NCBI GenBank assembly: GCA_023614405.1
Contig: CM042694.1
Span: 88,581,285-88,645,284, forward strand
Source: Avena insularis
Taxonomy: Eukaryota; Streptophyta; Magnoliopsida; Poales; Poaceae
Direction: 5' to 3'
Length of the DNA stretch: 64,000 nt
A model generated the notes under the pieces. It was given only the letters and a program-made list of their open reading frames with translations. It was not told where the DNA came from and did not search any database. Shown one piece after another: positions 48,971-60,147 of the stretch. How positions within the stretch are numbered: the stretch's first letter is position 1; each line of letters begins with the position of its first letter. A program made the position numbers and the translations under genes.

Positions 48971-49834
48971 GTGCGAGAAAATCGAATGAAATTGAGTAGG
49001 TGAAGATCTCTTGAGGTTTTGAGATAGTTTGGAGGTAGAAGAGAGAAAAAGGATTGAAGTTTTGGGGTTGGAGGTACCTCCCCGTGCGATTTTGTGGTCG
49101 GACGCAACTATACGCGCGGAACTATACGGGCGGAACATTGTGTTCCCGCTGTATAGTTGGCCTTCTGTCAAAATTTTAGGGTTTCCACCTGGCGGCGCAG
49201 CTATACGGCCGGAACTATACGGCCGGAACAATATGTTCCCGTCATATAGTTGGTCGTCAAACCGTCTGTACCTAGGAAAGAATTTGTACGAAAGCATCGA
49301 TATCTATACGACCGGAGCTATACAGCCGGAATTTTTATTCCCGCCGTATAGTTAGTCATTAAACCTTCAGTACTTTTGAAAGAAACATTGTCGATGGCAC
49401 AAATATCTATACGACCGGAACTATATGGCCGGAATTTTTATTCCCGCTGTATAGTTGGTCGTTCAACTCTCGGTGGCCATAAAAAAATTTCCGTTTCTGC
49501 AAGAATTACTTCTTATACTGAAACTTAGCGAAATACCTTGTTTTTGAAAAAAAGTTGACAGCTAAAATTATGGACCAACAACAACATGTATATAATAGGA
49601 TTTTTATTAGTACCGAACTTATTCCTCTCAACTGGAGTTTTCTAGCACTCTTTATTAAACATAAAGTTGAACTAAGACTTAAAACTTAACTCAAACCTTT
49701 ATTTCACATGGGTTGCCTCCCATGAAGCGCTCCTTTATGGTCAATAGCTTGATCTTGATGTTGCTCACTTAGGCCAGATGAGTGGAACACCCACTCCAAA
49801 GTAGTTGGATTTCAAAGTGATGGGCTCCTTTTCA
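48971..49834 (-). repeat. Element C spacer with a four-hairpin array (49105-49460)
   Basis: Four units start near 49108, 49201, 49303 and 49407. Each contains AACTATACGG(C)CGGAA, a short loop and TTCCCGCxGTATAGTT, forming a stem of about 15 bp. A fifth copy is in the element C LTR at 32755-32795. Between the array and the element B insertion, the minus strand is a C/T-rich leader (ATCCTTTTTCTCTCTTCTAC). 49461-49834 is AT-rich with a degenerate post-protease stretch (minus CTTCATGGGAGGCAACCCAT) and no ORF. Confidence 0.75.
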
Positions 49835-50560
49835 TCATGTGGCTTTCTTCTTCCTGGAGAAATGAATAACAAAAGGATCCCGCGAAGGCAATTGAAGCTT
49901 CACGGTCCCTTCATGAAGATTAATTAAAGCCCTAATAGTTCTTAAAGAAGGACGACCTAATATAATAGGAGCAGTAGCATCTCTAGGCATGTCAACAATA
50001 ATGAAATCAATTAGAACAGGACTCCTTTTAATGCAAACTAAAGTATTCTCCTTAATTCCTACAGCTTGTTTATAGGTAGAATCTGCAAGATGTAGTTTTA
50101 ACTCGGTGATTTCAAAAGAGCCAAGATTTAACTTGTTAAAATGACACTTTGGAATCATTGAGACGCTTGCACCTAGATCACAAAGTGCAGCTATCTCATT
50201 GGTCCCAATCTTAATCTTAATAGTAGGCTCAAATATATCATCAAGTTTAACAGGTAATATTTCCACAATTTTCTTATACTTCTCTTCAAACGCGCGTACC
50301 TTTATCGCTACTTGGTCAACAAAGTGTTGATACATGGCTTCATGATTTCCTCCACTCACAAGAATCTTAATGTTGATCCTTTTTATAAGATCTTCAACGG
50401 TGTAGCTTGGTGAAGAAGCATTACTATAGTCAAGCTCTTCAAGCTTCTCCCTTTGGATTCTCATCATTTTCTGGTCATCAACTGGATTGGGCTCAGCTTT
50501 ACCTGCAAATTTAGCTAGAATGTGAGTTTGACTCTCGGTTATCTTATATCGACCTCGACC
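49835..50560 (-). pseudogene. Element C gag end and retropepsin, 5'-truncated
   Basis: The open frame enters at ITESQTHILAKFAGKAEPNP, continues through KLEELDYSNASSPSYTVEDL and an Athila-type retropepsin: KIKIGTNEIAALCDLGASVS (catalytic Asp in DLGAS), then MIPKCHFNKLNLGSFEI and PIILGRPSLRTIRALINLHE. It ends RKKKAT at 49835. No RT follows; non-coding sequence begins at once. This is the layout of non-autonomous Athila derivatives. The upstream limit near 50560 is an abrupt loss of homology. Confidence 0.82.
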
Positions 50561-52116
50561 CCTAGATTGACGGGGCGGCGTCGACGGTGAAAATTAGTAG
50601 TTAGGGCTTGTTTAAATTTTGTTTCTAATTTTTTAAATGTAAATTACATATGAATATATATGAACTTTGCTAGTTTTAGCACGTTATTGTCTCTGTTTGA
50701 ATTTAGAAAAAATTGTTGACCAAGCGCGGACGGATGGATCGCGCCGCTGGTTGCGGTTGTCCGAATATACCGAACCACGACCCAAATCCTGCCGTGGCCT
50801 TCAAACGGACAAAACGGACGTTTTGGATCGATTGGCGAAGGTGCCCTTAGTCGCCGATCAGTTACATCCGTGTCTCCGCGTGATCAGGGAAACAGGGGAC
50901 GTGAGGTACTACTTACCGTGTATCAAACTGACAAGGCATACAAAACGGACGCGCACTAGGCGGGAGCCAAATCATTGCCACGCCAGCGAATACGGTGTCA
51001 AACGTACTTCGGACCGTACATGGACATGTAGGGCAAGATCCAGGATAGTGCTGGTACGTTTTGTGAGTTTAGGGACCATTGCGGACATCATCAACAAGTT
51101 TAGGGACATCGTCAAAAAGGTTTCGAGTTAGAGAGTGAGCACGAATGGTGCATCGCACGGGGGCTGACAAAGGCCGAAAGCTTATTTGGGCTTGCTGAAA
51201 TGCTTGCAGGAAAGAAAGCCCAAGCCCACACAAACAATCCCTGTCGGGACACTGTCAGACCTAGTCGATTTTAAAGGTATCTACAGTTTTAGTCCCACAA
51301 CTTGTAACCTATGAGCAGTTTCTCTGCGTCTCCTCTGTGCACGCCCCAGAGTGGTCGCCTTCCTCTGCGCCCCGACCCATCGTGAAACAGTCAGAAGAAA
51401 TTGCAGAGCCGAGTATCTTGTCGCGTTTCAGTGTAAGAACAGGTGAGAGACCTTTGCTTTGTACCCAGACTGCGAGCCCTTTGGTGAGCTATCACCTGCA
51501 ACCAAGGGTGAAAACATGAAACCCAAATATTCACTTTTAAGAAAACCACTAGATAAAAAAGGTCAGGTCAACTCGGACTTGAGGCATATAGATTGCTAAC
51601 AATCGAATGCTAAGAAGAACAAGTAGATAAAATAAATATAGCAAAGTCAATTACTCAGCCCAAGAATAAACAAAGTCACGAGTTAAAACAGTTGGTAAAT
51701 ATTTCAAAAATAGAGCAAAATTATTTGGTATCGGAACAAGCGTATGCAACCACAAAACAGTCTGAGCTTCTGATCACAACTATTTATACATTAATGCAAA
51801 AACAGGAAGAAGCCAGCAGGCTCACGTTTGATCCATTTTATAGCAGACTCGTGAGGACCGAGGACATGAGACCTAGGTTGTTGAGAAGAACTACCTCACT
51901 CAACAGCCACCAGAGGAAAAGGCGAAGCGTTCACATCGTAACCTTATAGCGCCATGAAGAAGGTATGTTTTTTTTTGCGGGTAATGAAGAAGGTATGTTG
52001 AAAGAGTTTGTTTCAGCTGAAGTTTACAAGCGTATGAACATTGGCTATCATGATGGACATTACCAACCAGTTTACCATCAATGTCCACGTAAAACATGCA
52101 CCTACAATGATTGAAC
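50561..52116. other. Unassigned region between element C and the copia tandem
   Basis: There is no recognisable gene. Frames such as 50667-51131 and 51692-51949 have no motif I recognise. The phrase AGTTTAGGGAC recurs at about 51065 and 51099. A micro-insertion with direct repeats is at 51954-51999. Part of this may be single-copy flank, but the sequence does not show that. Confidence 0.4.
51954..51999 (-). repeat. Micro-insertion flanked by 16-bp direct repeats
   Basis: ATGAAGAAGGTATGTT occurs at 51954-51969 and 51984-51999, separated by a T run and GCGGGTA. On the minus strand this is TACCCGC followed by poly(A), between duplications of the size produced by LINE-type insertion. A drastically 5'-truncated LINE or SINE tail fits. 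Confidence 0.55.
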
Positions 52117-52249
52117 TGTTAGAGAGATATTTGTATATTGTATGTTTCCCTACTAGATTAAGGGTCTTCCTACATATTTATATCTGTATATGTACTATAT
52201 ATTGTAGCCTTTGGCCCCTTTAAAATACAAGTCGTTTATTTCTCTAACA
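52117..52249 (+). repeat. 5' LTR of E1 (133 bp)
   Basis: It starts TGTTAGAGAGATATTTG and ends ATTTCTCTAACA, followed by the primer site TGGTATCAGGGACC, one base off the tRNA-Met consensus. Confidence 0.92.
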
Positions 52250-52676
52250 TGGTATCAGGGACCAGATTAGGTTTTTTTTCGGACGCACGATTCGTCCAAT
52301 AAAACTCGTCGCCGCCGCCGCCCTCAATCTGGTCCAACTGCTGCGACTCTCTCCGGCTGGCTGCCTGACGAAGGTGCTCCTGGCCTCCGCTCGACCACAT
52401 CCGGCTGCGCGGCTACCGTTTCCCGTCCGGCCGCCTCCAGTTCTCGTCGCTTGGCCGCCGCTGTTGCCCGTCCGGCCGCCTCCAATCCGCCCGGCCGCGC
52501 CAGTTCTCCGTCGCCCGGCCGCCTCCAGGCTGCAGCTGCTTCTCTAGTCTCTGTCGCCCGGCTGCCTAGCAGGTCACGGCTGCTCCTCCAATCCCCGTTC
52601 GTCTTCATCTGCTCTGCCTTGCGTGCTTGGTCTGCCTCGCATCTGCGGCTCTAATTGGAATCCCAAGCTCGAGTTG
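52250..52676 (+). other. E1 primer site and leader
   Basis: GC-rich, with repeated CGTCGCC/GGCCGCC/TCCGGCC motifs. The start codon found in E2 (ATGGAATCC, 57593) is TTGGAATCC here, so the gag start is lost. Confidence 0.6.
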
Positions 52677-53837
52677 ACCCAGCTGGAAAAAAAATCCTCT
52701 TCTTCCGGGTACGTTGCGATTCCTCGCTGCCCGGTGATTTTTAATGGCACCAATTATCCTGATTTTGCTGCCTTCATTCGCATCTATATGCGTGGTCTCC
52801 GTTTGTGGGGTATGCTTTCCGGCGAGGTCTCCTGTCTGCCGTGCCCCATTGTTCCCGTGGTCCCTACTCTGCCGACTCTACTAGTGGTTGCTGCAGATGC
52901 TCCTCAAACTATCAAGAACGCTACTAAGAAGGCGGAGGATGATGTTGTTGCCACATATGCTCGGCAGACTCAGGAGTACTCTGATGCTCTTGCAGTCTAC
53001 CGCCTGGAGCTGACTGCTTACACTCAGTGGGTAGATGATGACGCTCGTGCTGCAGCTGTTCTCACTACTAGTGTTCTCCCGCAGTTTGCATCCGAGTTCA
53101 TGAGCCTTGGTACTGTTGCCACCATGTGGTCTCATCTTCGCCAGCGTTATCAGCCATCAAGGGATGTTTTCTATCTGTCTGTGGTTTGCCAGGAACATGA
53201 GCTCAAGCAGGGTGACTCTACTATTGACCAGTTTTACACTCAGAGTGCTGCTATATGGCGTCAACTGGATTCTCTTCGCACGGTTGTTTGTGGTACATGC
53301 CCGTGTTGTGAGACGGTGCGTTCTGACTTGGAGTTTCATCGCGCCTTTGAGTTCTTATCTCGGCTCCGCAAGGAGTTTGAGCCCCGGCGGGCTAACCTCC
53401 TTGCCTGTGGCTGTATCCCTATCTCTGAGGTGTTGTCTGAGCTTCGTGCTGAGGAGACTCGCCTACGTGCTGCTGGTTTGCTTGAGGTTCATTCTGTACT
53501 TGCTGCTCGTGGTTCTCCGTCGTCACCTGCTCCCCCACCGCCCTCGCGGTCCACTGCTCCACTACTACCCACTCCCCAGAGTTAGGGCCAGAGTCGTGGC
53601 CAGGGTCGTGGACAGGGTCGTCCACGCTATGACTGCACCTACTGTGACGCGGATGGTCACTCTGAGTCTCGCTGCTATACGAAGGAGCGAGATCTACGTC
53701 AGCCAAAGCCGTCTGCTTCTCCCAGACCTCGTGCTCCTTCTTGCTCCTCTACGGTTGAGTTCACTGACCAGGACATTCTGCGGCTCAAGAGGCTGCTCGC
53801 TGCTACAGGATCTTCTTCGACAGGTACTGCTGGCTCT
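52677..53837 (+). pseudogene. E1 gag
   Basis: The gag core reads SSGYVAIPRCPVIFNGTNYP and YMRGLRLWGMLSGEVSCLPC, with FASEFMSLGTVATMWSHLRQ, DVFYLSVVCQEHELKQGDST and HRAFEFLSRLRKEFEPRRAN. A Pro/Ser linker leads to a TAG at 53583-53585, where E2 has CAG. Beyond it lies a Gly/Arg/Gln stretch and a CCHC knuckle, CTYCDADGHSESRC. The gag start codon is lost and the stop truncates the protein before the knuckle. Confidence 0.85.
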
Positions 53838-55204
53838 ATGACTGATTCTTCTGGCACTACGAGACCACCACCATCCACGCAGTCAGGTACGTCGCTGTGG
53901 ATTTTAGATTCTGGAGCTTCTTTTCATATGACTTATGATTCTTCCACTCTGTCTTCTATTCGACCTCTTGACTCCCCTCTTAGGGTTCTCACGGCTGATG
54001 GTACTCCTCTTTCTGTCTCTAGTCGGGGCACTCTTTCCACTTCTTCCTTTTTTGTTCCTGATATTTCTCATGTTCCTCGTCTTACCATGAACCTGTTTTC
54101 AACTAGCCAGCTTACTGACTCTGGTTGTCGTGTCATTCTTGACGCCGATTCTTGTTCTGTTCAGGATCATCGCACACAAGCTCTGGTTGGGGCTGGCCCT
54201 CGCCGCCGTGATTCTCAGGGGCTTTGGGGGTTAGATTGGCTTCGTGTTCCTTCCGCTGCTACCTCATCTGCCAGTTCTCCTGATGTTGTCACCATTGCTA
54301 CCGGATCTTTTCAATAGTGGCATCATCGTCTTGGTCACATTTGTGGCTCTCGCCTATCATCATTAGTTCATCATGGTCTTCTAGGGTCTATCTTAGGAGA
54401 TGTTTCGTTACAGTGTCAGGGTTGTAGGCTAGGTAAACAGGTTAAGTTACCTTACCCTACTAGTGAGTCTGTATCTCAGCGACCTTTCGATTTAGTACAC
54501 TCTGATGTTTGGGGTCCGGCTCCTTTCACTTCGAAAGGGGGCCATCGATATTATATCATTTTTATTGATGATTTCTTTCGCTATACTTGGTTGTATTTTA
54601 TGTCTAATCGTAGTGAGGTTCTCTCCATATATAAGAGCTTTGCATCGATGGTTCTTACTCAGTTCTCTACACCGATTCGCGTGTTTCGTGCTGACTCTGC
54701 TCGTGAGTATATCTCCAAGTGCTTGCGTGGTATTCTGGCTAAGCAAGGCACCCTTGCTCAGTTCTCTTGTCCAGGTGCACATGCTCAGAACGGCGTGGCT
54801 GAGCGTAAGCATCGTCATCTTCTTGAGACTGCTCGTGCAATGATGATCGTTCCTTCCCTTCCCCCCCATTTTTGGGATGAGTCTGTTTCTACATCGGCAT
54901 ATCTTATCAATATTCAACCCTCTGCCGTTTTGCAGGGTGGTATTCCTCTCGAGCGTCTCTCTGGTCATTCGCCTGATTACTCGGTGCTTCGGTTGTTTGG
55001 TTGCGTTTTCTATGTTCTTATTGCCCCTCGCGATCGCACCAAACTGACCGCTCAGTCTGTTGAGTGTGTGTTTCTTGGATACAGTGATGATCATAAGGGC
55101 TATCGGTGTTTGTTGGCCGTCGGATGCGTATTTCTCGTGATGTCACTTTTGATGAGTCGCGTCCATTCTACCCACGCCCCTCATCCTCATCTTTCTCGGT
55201 GGTG
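53838..55204 (+). pseudogene. E1 protease and integrase
   Basis: The protease active site is LWILDSGASFHMT. The GAG-pre-integrase zinc motif is HHRLGH and CQGCRLGK, after a TAG at 54315 that replaces the Gln found in E2. The integrase core has [11 protein letters not shown], then [12 protein letters not shown], where N-G-G-E-Y is altered, and [14 protein letters not shown] 7-bp deletion near 55110 relative to E2 shifts the frame after DHKGYRC. Both copies share a further 1-bp loss near 55201 (GTGGTGAC). Confidence 0.85.
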
Positions 55205-57042
55205 ACATATCTTTTCTATTGTTCCCTGACACACCACCCTCTATTCATATTGATCCTCCTCCACACCCCATTCTTACCGATGCTTCTTCTTCCCCATCGC
55301 CACCCTCCTTGCCACCCAGTTCCCCTCCACCAACCTCCTCGTTGTCTCCCTTTCCCTTCTATTATACTCGTCGCTCTCATGCTCCGGATGCTTCCTCCGA
55401 TGTTTTTTCTTCTGATGTGACTTCTTCCCCTACTGAGGAGACTCCTCCTCTTCCTGCTCGCCATTGTCGTCCACCTGATCGCTACTCTCCTAGTCACTTT
55501 GGTCTTTTTGTTTTCCTTGAGCCGACCTCTTATCGGCATGCTATGCACCATCCTGAGTGGCAGCTTGCCATGGCCGAGGAGATTGTTGCGCTTGAGCGCA
55601 CTGGCACCTGGGATCTTGTCTCTCCTCCTCCCGGTGTTCGCCCCATCACATGCAAGTTGGTCTGCAAGATTAAGACTCTCTTTGATGGATCTCTTGAGCG
55701 CTATAAGGCGCGTCTTGTGGCTCGTGGCTTCCAGCAGGAGCAGGGCCGTGATTATGATGAGACGTTTGCTCCAGTGGCTCATATGACCACTGTGTGTACT
55801 CTTCTTGTTGTGGCCTCTGTTTGCCACTGGTCTGTGTCTCAACTTGATGTTCAGAACGCATTTCTCAATGGTGAGTTACGTGAGGAGGTTTACATGCAGC
55901 CCCCTCCAGGGTACTCCGTCCCTGATGGCATGGTTTGTCGTCTTCGGCGCTCTCTTTATGGCCTGAAACAGGCTCCTCGTGCCTGGTTTGAGCGCTTCGC
56001 CTCTGTGGTGACTGCTGCTGGTTTCTCCCCTAGTGCTCATGATCCTGCCCTATTTGTTCACACTTCTCCTCGTGGACGCACACTTCTACTCCTCTATGTT
56101 GATGACATGATCATCACCGGTGATGATTCTGAGTATATTGCCTTTGTTAAAGCCCGTCTTCGTGAGCAGTTTCTTATGACTGATCTTGGTCATCTTTGCT
56201 ACTTTCTTGGGATTGAGGTTTCCTCCACTTCCGATGGATTTTATATCTCCCAGGAAAAATATATCCAGGATCTCCTTGCTCGTGCTGCTCTTGGTGATGA
56301 GCGCACTGTTGAGACTCCTATGGAGCTCAATGTCCAGCTCCGTGCTTCTGATGGTGATCCTCTCTCTGATCCGACACGCTATCGTCATCTTGTTGGGAGT
56401 CTTGTTTATCTTGCAGTCACTCGCCCAGATATCTCTTATCCTGTTCATATTCTGAGTCAGTTTGTATCTGCTCCTACTTCGGTTCATTATAGTCACCTCC
56501 TTCGTGTTCTTAGCTATCTTCGTGGTACAAACACACGTCGTCTATTCTTCCCTCGTTCCATCTCCTTACAGCTCCAGGCCTACTCTGATGCTACGTGGGC
56601 TAGTGATCCTTCGGATCGCAGCTCACTTTATGCCTAGTGTGTGTTTCTTGGTGGTTCTCTTGTTGCTTGGAAGACGAAGAAATAGACAACAGTTTCCCGT
56701 TCGAGTGCAGAGGCTGAATTGCGCGCTATGGCTCTTTTGACTACTTAGGTGACTTGGTTGCGGTGGTTACTTGCTGATTTTTGTGTCTCTATTACGACAC
56801 TGACTACTCTCTTGTCTGACAGTACAGGTGCTATCAGTATTGCACGTGATCCGGTAAAGCATGAGCTTACCAAGCATATTTGTGTTGATGCTTCTTTTGT
56901 TCGTGCAAGCGTGCATGATCAGGTTATTGCGCTCCAGTATGTGCCTTTAGAGCTACAGTTGGCATATTTCTTTACGAAGGCCCAGACTAGAGCACAACAT
57001 AATTTGTCTCTCTCCAAACTCAGTGTTGTGGATCCCCCATGA
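55205..57042 (+). pseudogene. E1 reverse transcriptase and RNase H
   Basis: The RT region starts with a Pro/Ser linker, then WQLAMAEEIVALERTGTWDL, YKARLVARGFQQEQGRDYDE, LDVQNAFLNGELREEVYM (catalytic Asp), GLKQAPRAWFERF and LLLLYVDDMIITG (YVDD box). A 472-codon frame is open from 55219 to 56637. RNase H follows (LQAYSDATWASDPSDRSS, SSAEAELRAMA, DSTGAISIARDPVKHELTKH) and is broken by TAG at 56635, 56684 and 56746. It ends SVVDPP with TGA at 57040-57042, just before the polypurine tract. Confidence 0.9.
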
Positions 57043-57054
57043 GTTTGAGGGGGG
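57043..57054 (+). other. Copia polypurine tract
   Basis: TTTGAGGGGGG-type sequence (GTTTGAGGGGGG) immediately precedes the central LTR. Confidence 0.8.
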
Positions 57055-57187
57055 TGTTAGAGAGATATTTGTATATTGTATGTTTCCCTACTAGATTAGG
57101 GGGCTTCCTGCATATTTATACATGTACATGTACTATATATTATGGCCTTTGGCCCCTCTGGAATACAAGTCGTTTATTCCTCTAACA
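57055..57187 (+). repeat. Central LTR shared by E1 and E2
   Basis: It starts TGTTAGAGAGATATTTG and ends TCCTCTAACA. It is preceded by E1's polypurine tract and followed by a good primer site (TGGTATCAGAGACC), so it serves as 3' LTR of E1 and 5' LTR of E2. Confidence 0.92.
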
Positions 57188-57592
57188 TGGTATCAGAGAC
57201 CACATTAGGTCTTTTTTCGGACGCACGACTCATCCAATAAAACTCGTCGCCACCGCCGCCCTCAATCTGGTTCGGCCGCTGCGACTCTCTCTGGCTGGCT
57301 GCTTGACCAAGGTGCTCCTGGCCGCCGCTCGTCCACATCCGGCTGCACGGCTACCGTTTCCTGTCCGGCCACCTCCAGTTCTCGTCGCCTGGCCGCCGCT
57401 GTTGCCCGTCCGACCGCCTCCAATCCGCCCGGCCGCGCCAGTTCTCCGTCGCCCGGCCGCCTCCAGGCTGCAGCTGCTTCTCTAGTCTCTGTTGCCCGGC
57501 TGCCTAGCAGGTAACAGCTGCTCCTCCAATCCCCGTTCGTCTTCATCTGCTCTGCCTTGCGTGCTTGGTCTGCCTCGCGTGTGCGGCTCTAA

Positions 57593-58759
57593 ATGGAATC
57601 CCAAGCTCGAGTTGACCCAGCTGTAAAAAAAATGTCCTCTTCTTCCGGGTACGTTGCGATTCCTCGCTGCCCGGTGATTTTTGATGGCACAAATTATCCT
57701 GATTTTGCTGCCTTCATGCGCATCTATATGCGTGGTCTCCGTTTGTGGGGTGTGCTTTCCGGCGAGGTCTCCTGTCCGCCGTGCCCCATAGTTCCCGTGG
57801 TCCCTACTCTGCCGACTCTACCAATGGTTGCTGCAGATGCTCCTCAAGCTGTCAAGGACGCCGCCAAGAAGGCGAAGGATGATGTTGTTGCCACATATGC
57901 CCGGCAGACTCAGGAGTACTCTGATGCTCTTGCAGTCTACCGCCTGGATCTGACTGCTTACACTCAATGGGTAGATGATGATGCTCGTGTTGCAGCTGTT
58001 CTCACTGCCAGTGTTCTCCCGCAGTTTGCATCCGAGTTTATGAGCCTTGGTACTGTTGCCACCATGTGGTCTCATCTTCGCAGCGTTATCAGCCGTCAGG
58101 GGATGCTCTCTATCTGTCTGTGGTTCGCCAGGAACATGAGCTCAAGCAGGGTGACTCTATTATTGACTAGTTTTACACTCAGAGTGTTGCTATATGGCGT
58201 CAACTGGATTCTCTTCGCACGGTTGTTTGTGGTACATGCCCGTGTTGTGAGACGGTGCGTTCTGACTTGGAGTTTCATCGCGCCTTTGAGTTCTTATCTC
58301 GGCTCGGCAAGGAGTTTTTGCCCCGGCGGGTTAACCTCCTTGGCTATGGTCGTATCCTATCTCTGAGGTGTTGTCTGAGCTTCGTGCTGAGGAAACTCGC
58401 CTACGTGCTGCTGGTTTGCTTGAGGTTCCTTCTGTACTTGCTGCTCGTGGTTCTCCGCCGTCACCTGCTCCCCCGCCGCCCTCGCGGTCCACTGCTCCAC
58501 TACTACCCACTCCCGAGAGTCAGGGCAAGAGTCGTGGCCAGGGTCGTGGAAGGGTCATCCACGCTATGACTGCACCTACTGTGACGCAGATGATCACTCT
58601 ATGTCTCGCTGCTATACGAAGGAGCAAGATCTATGTCAGCCGAAGCCGTCTACTTCTCCCAGACCTCGTGCTCCTTCTTGCTCCTCTACGGTTGAGTTCA
58701 CTGACCAGGACATTCTGCGGCTCAAGAGGCTGCTCGCTACTACAGGATCTTCTTTGACA
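57593..58759 (+). pseudogene. E2 gag
   Basis: The ATG at 57593 is intact (MESQARVDPAVKKMSSSSGY). The frame is lost by a 1-bp deletion near 58080 (CTTCGCAGCG against CTTCGCCAGCG in E1), a TAG near 58168 (CAG in E1) and further single-base losses near 58348 and 58550. The knuckle region is also changed ([10 protein letters not shown]). E1 and E2 carry different gag lesions. Confidence 0.85.
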
Positions 58760-60147
58760 GGTACTGCTGGCTCTATGACTGATTCTTCTGGCACTACAAG
58801 ACCACCACCATCCACGCAGTCAGGTATGTCGCCGTGGGTTTTAGATTCTGGAGGTTCTTTTCATATGACTTCTGATTCTTCCACTCTGTCTTCTATTCGA
58901 CCTCTTGACTCCCCTCTTAGTGTTCTCACCGCTGATGGTACTCCTATTTCTGTCTCTAGTCGGGGCACTCTTTCCACTTCTTCCTTTTTTGTTCCTGATA
59001 TTTCTCATGTTCCTCGCCTTACCATGAACCTGTTTTCAGCAAGCCAGCTTACTGACTCTGGTTGCCGTGTCATTCTTGACGCCGATTCTTGTTCTGTTCA
59101 GGATCATCGCACACAAGCTCTGGTTGGGGCTGGCCCTCGCCGCCATGATTTTCAGGGGCTTTGGGAGTTAGATTGGCTTCGTGTTCCTTCCGCTGCTACC
59201 TCATCTGCCAGTTCTCCTGATGTTGTCACCTCTGCTACCGGATCTTTTCAACAGGGGCATCATCGTCTTGGTCACCTTTGTGGCTCTCGGCTATCATCAT
59301 TAGTTCATCGTGGTCTTCTAGGGTATGTCTCAGGAGATGTTTCGTTACAGTGTCAGGGTTGTAGGCTAGGTAAACATGTTCAGTTACCTTACCCTACTAG
59401 TGAGTCTGTATCTCAGCGAACTTTCGATTTAGTACACTCTGATGTTTGGGGTCCGACTCCTTTCGCTTCGAAAGGGGGCCATCAATATTATATCATTTTT
59501 ATTGATGATTTCTTTCCCTATACTTGGTTGTATTTTATGTCTAATCGTAGTGAGGTTCTATCCATATATAAGCGCTTTGCATCGATGGTTCTTACTCAGT
59601 TCTCTACACTGATTCGCGTGTTTCGTGCTGACTCTGCTGGTGAGTATATCTCCAAGTGCTTGCGTGGTATTCTAGCTGAGCAAGGCACCCTTACTTAGTT
59701 CTCTTGTCCAGGTGCACATGCTCAGAACGGCGTGGCTGAGCGTAAGCATCGTCATCTTCTTGAGACTGCTCGTGCAATGATGATCGCTGCTTCCCTTCCC
59801 CCCATTTATGGGTTGAGGCTGTTTCTACATCGGCATATCTTATCAATATTCAACCCTCTGCCGCTTTGCAGGGTGGTATTCCTCTCGAGCGTCTCTCTGG
59901 TCATTCGCCTGATTACTCGGTGCTTCGATTGTTTGGTTGCATTTTCTATGTTCTTCTTACCCCTCACGATCGCACCAAACTGACCGCTCAGTCTTTTGAG
60001 TGTGTTTTTCTTGGATACAGTGATGAGCATAAGGGATATCGGTGTTGGGACCCTGTTGGCCGTCGGATGCGTATTTCTCGTGATGTCACTTTTGATGAGT
60101 CGCGTCCATTCTACCCACGCCCCTCATCCTCATCTTTCTCGGTGGTG
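58760..60147 (+). pseudogene. E2 protease and integrase
   Basis: The protease is [12 protein letters not shown] (DSGG against DSGA in E1). The zinc motif [10 protein letters not shown] and CQGCRLGK is intact, and a single frame runs from 58601 to a TAG at 59696-59698. The core has [23 protein letters not shown] and [14 protein letters not shown] local frameshift near 59810 damages the LPPxxW region. [20 protein letters not shown] is intact here, unlike E1. Confidence 0.85.

Larger units (their letters stand above)
31734..50560 (-). mobile_element. Element C: degraded Athila-type gypsy element hosting A and B
   Basis: In minus sense the visible parts are a gag end plus protease (50560-49835), a hairpin-repeat array (49460-49105), a leader with intron, an ORF split by element A, a non-coding tail, a polypurine tract and a 3' LTR (33046-31734). 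RT, RNase H and integrase are absent. Athila affinity rests on the CDLGAS protease motif, the AAGCTTGGGGA polypurine context and the ORF after pol. The 5' LTR is missing, with truncation near 50560. Confidence 0.78.
52117..57187 (+). mobile_element. Copia copy E1, LTR to LTR
   Basis: Two 133-bp LTRs flank a 4.8-kb interior with gag, protease, integrase, RT and RNase H in copia order. The 3' LTR is shared with the next copy. About a dozen differences separate the LTRs, so it is old. Stops and frameshifts make it non-functional. The lineage was not assigned; the short LTR is compatible with several small-LTR plant copia groups. Confidence 0.92.

Noticed and set aside
50667..51131. 154-codon plus-strand frame as a host gene
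   Set aside because: It has no recognisable domain, no promoter or splice context and an irregular composition; not supported.
55216..55842. 208-codon minus-strand frame, repeated at 60159-60785
   Set aside because: It is the antisense shadow of the copia RT frame; identity between the copies is explained by the near-identical DNA.
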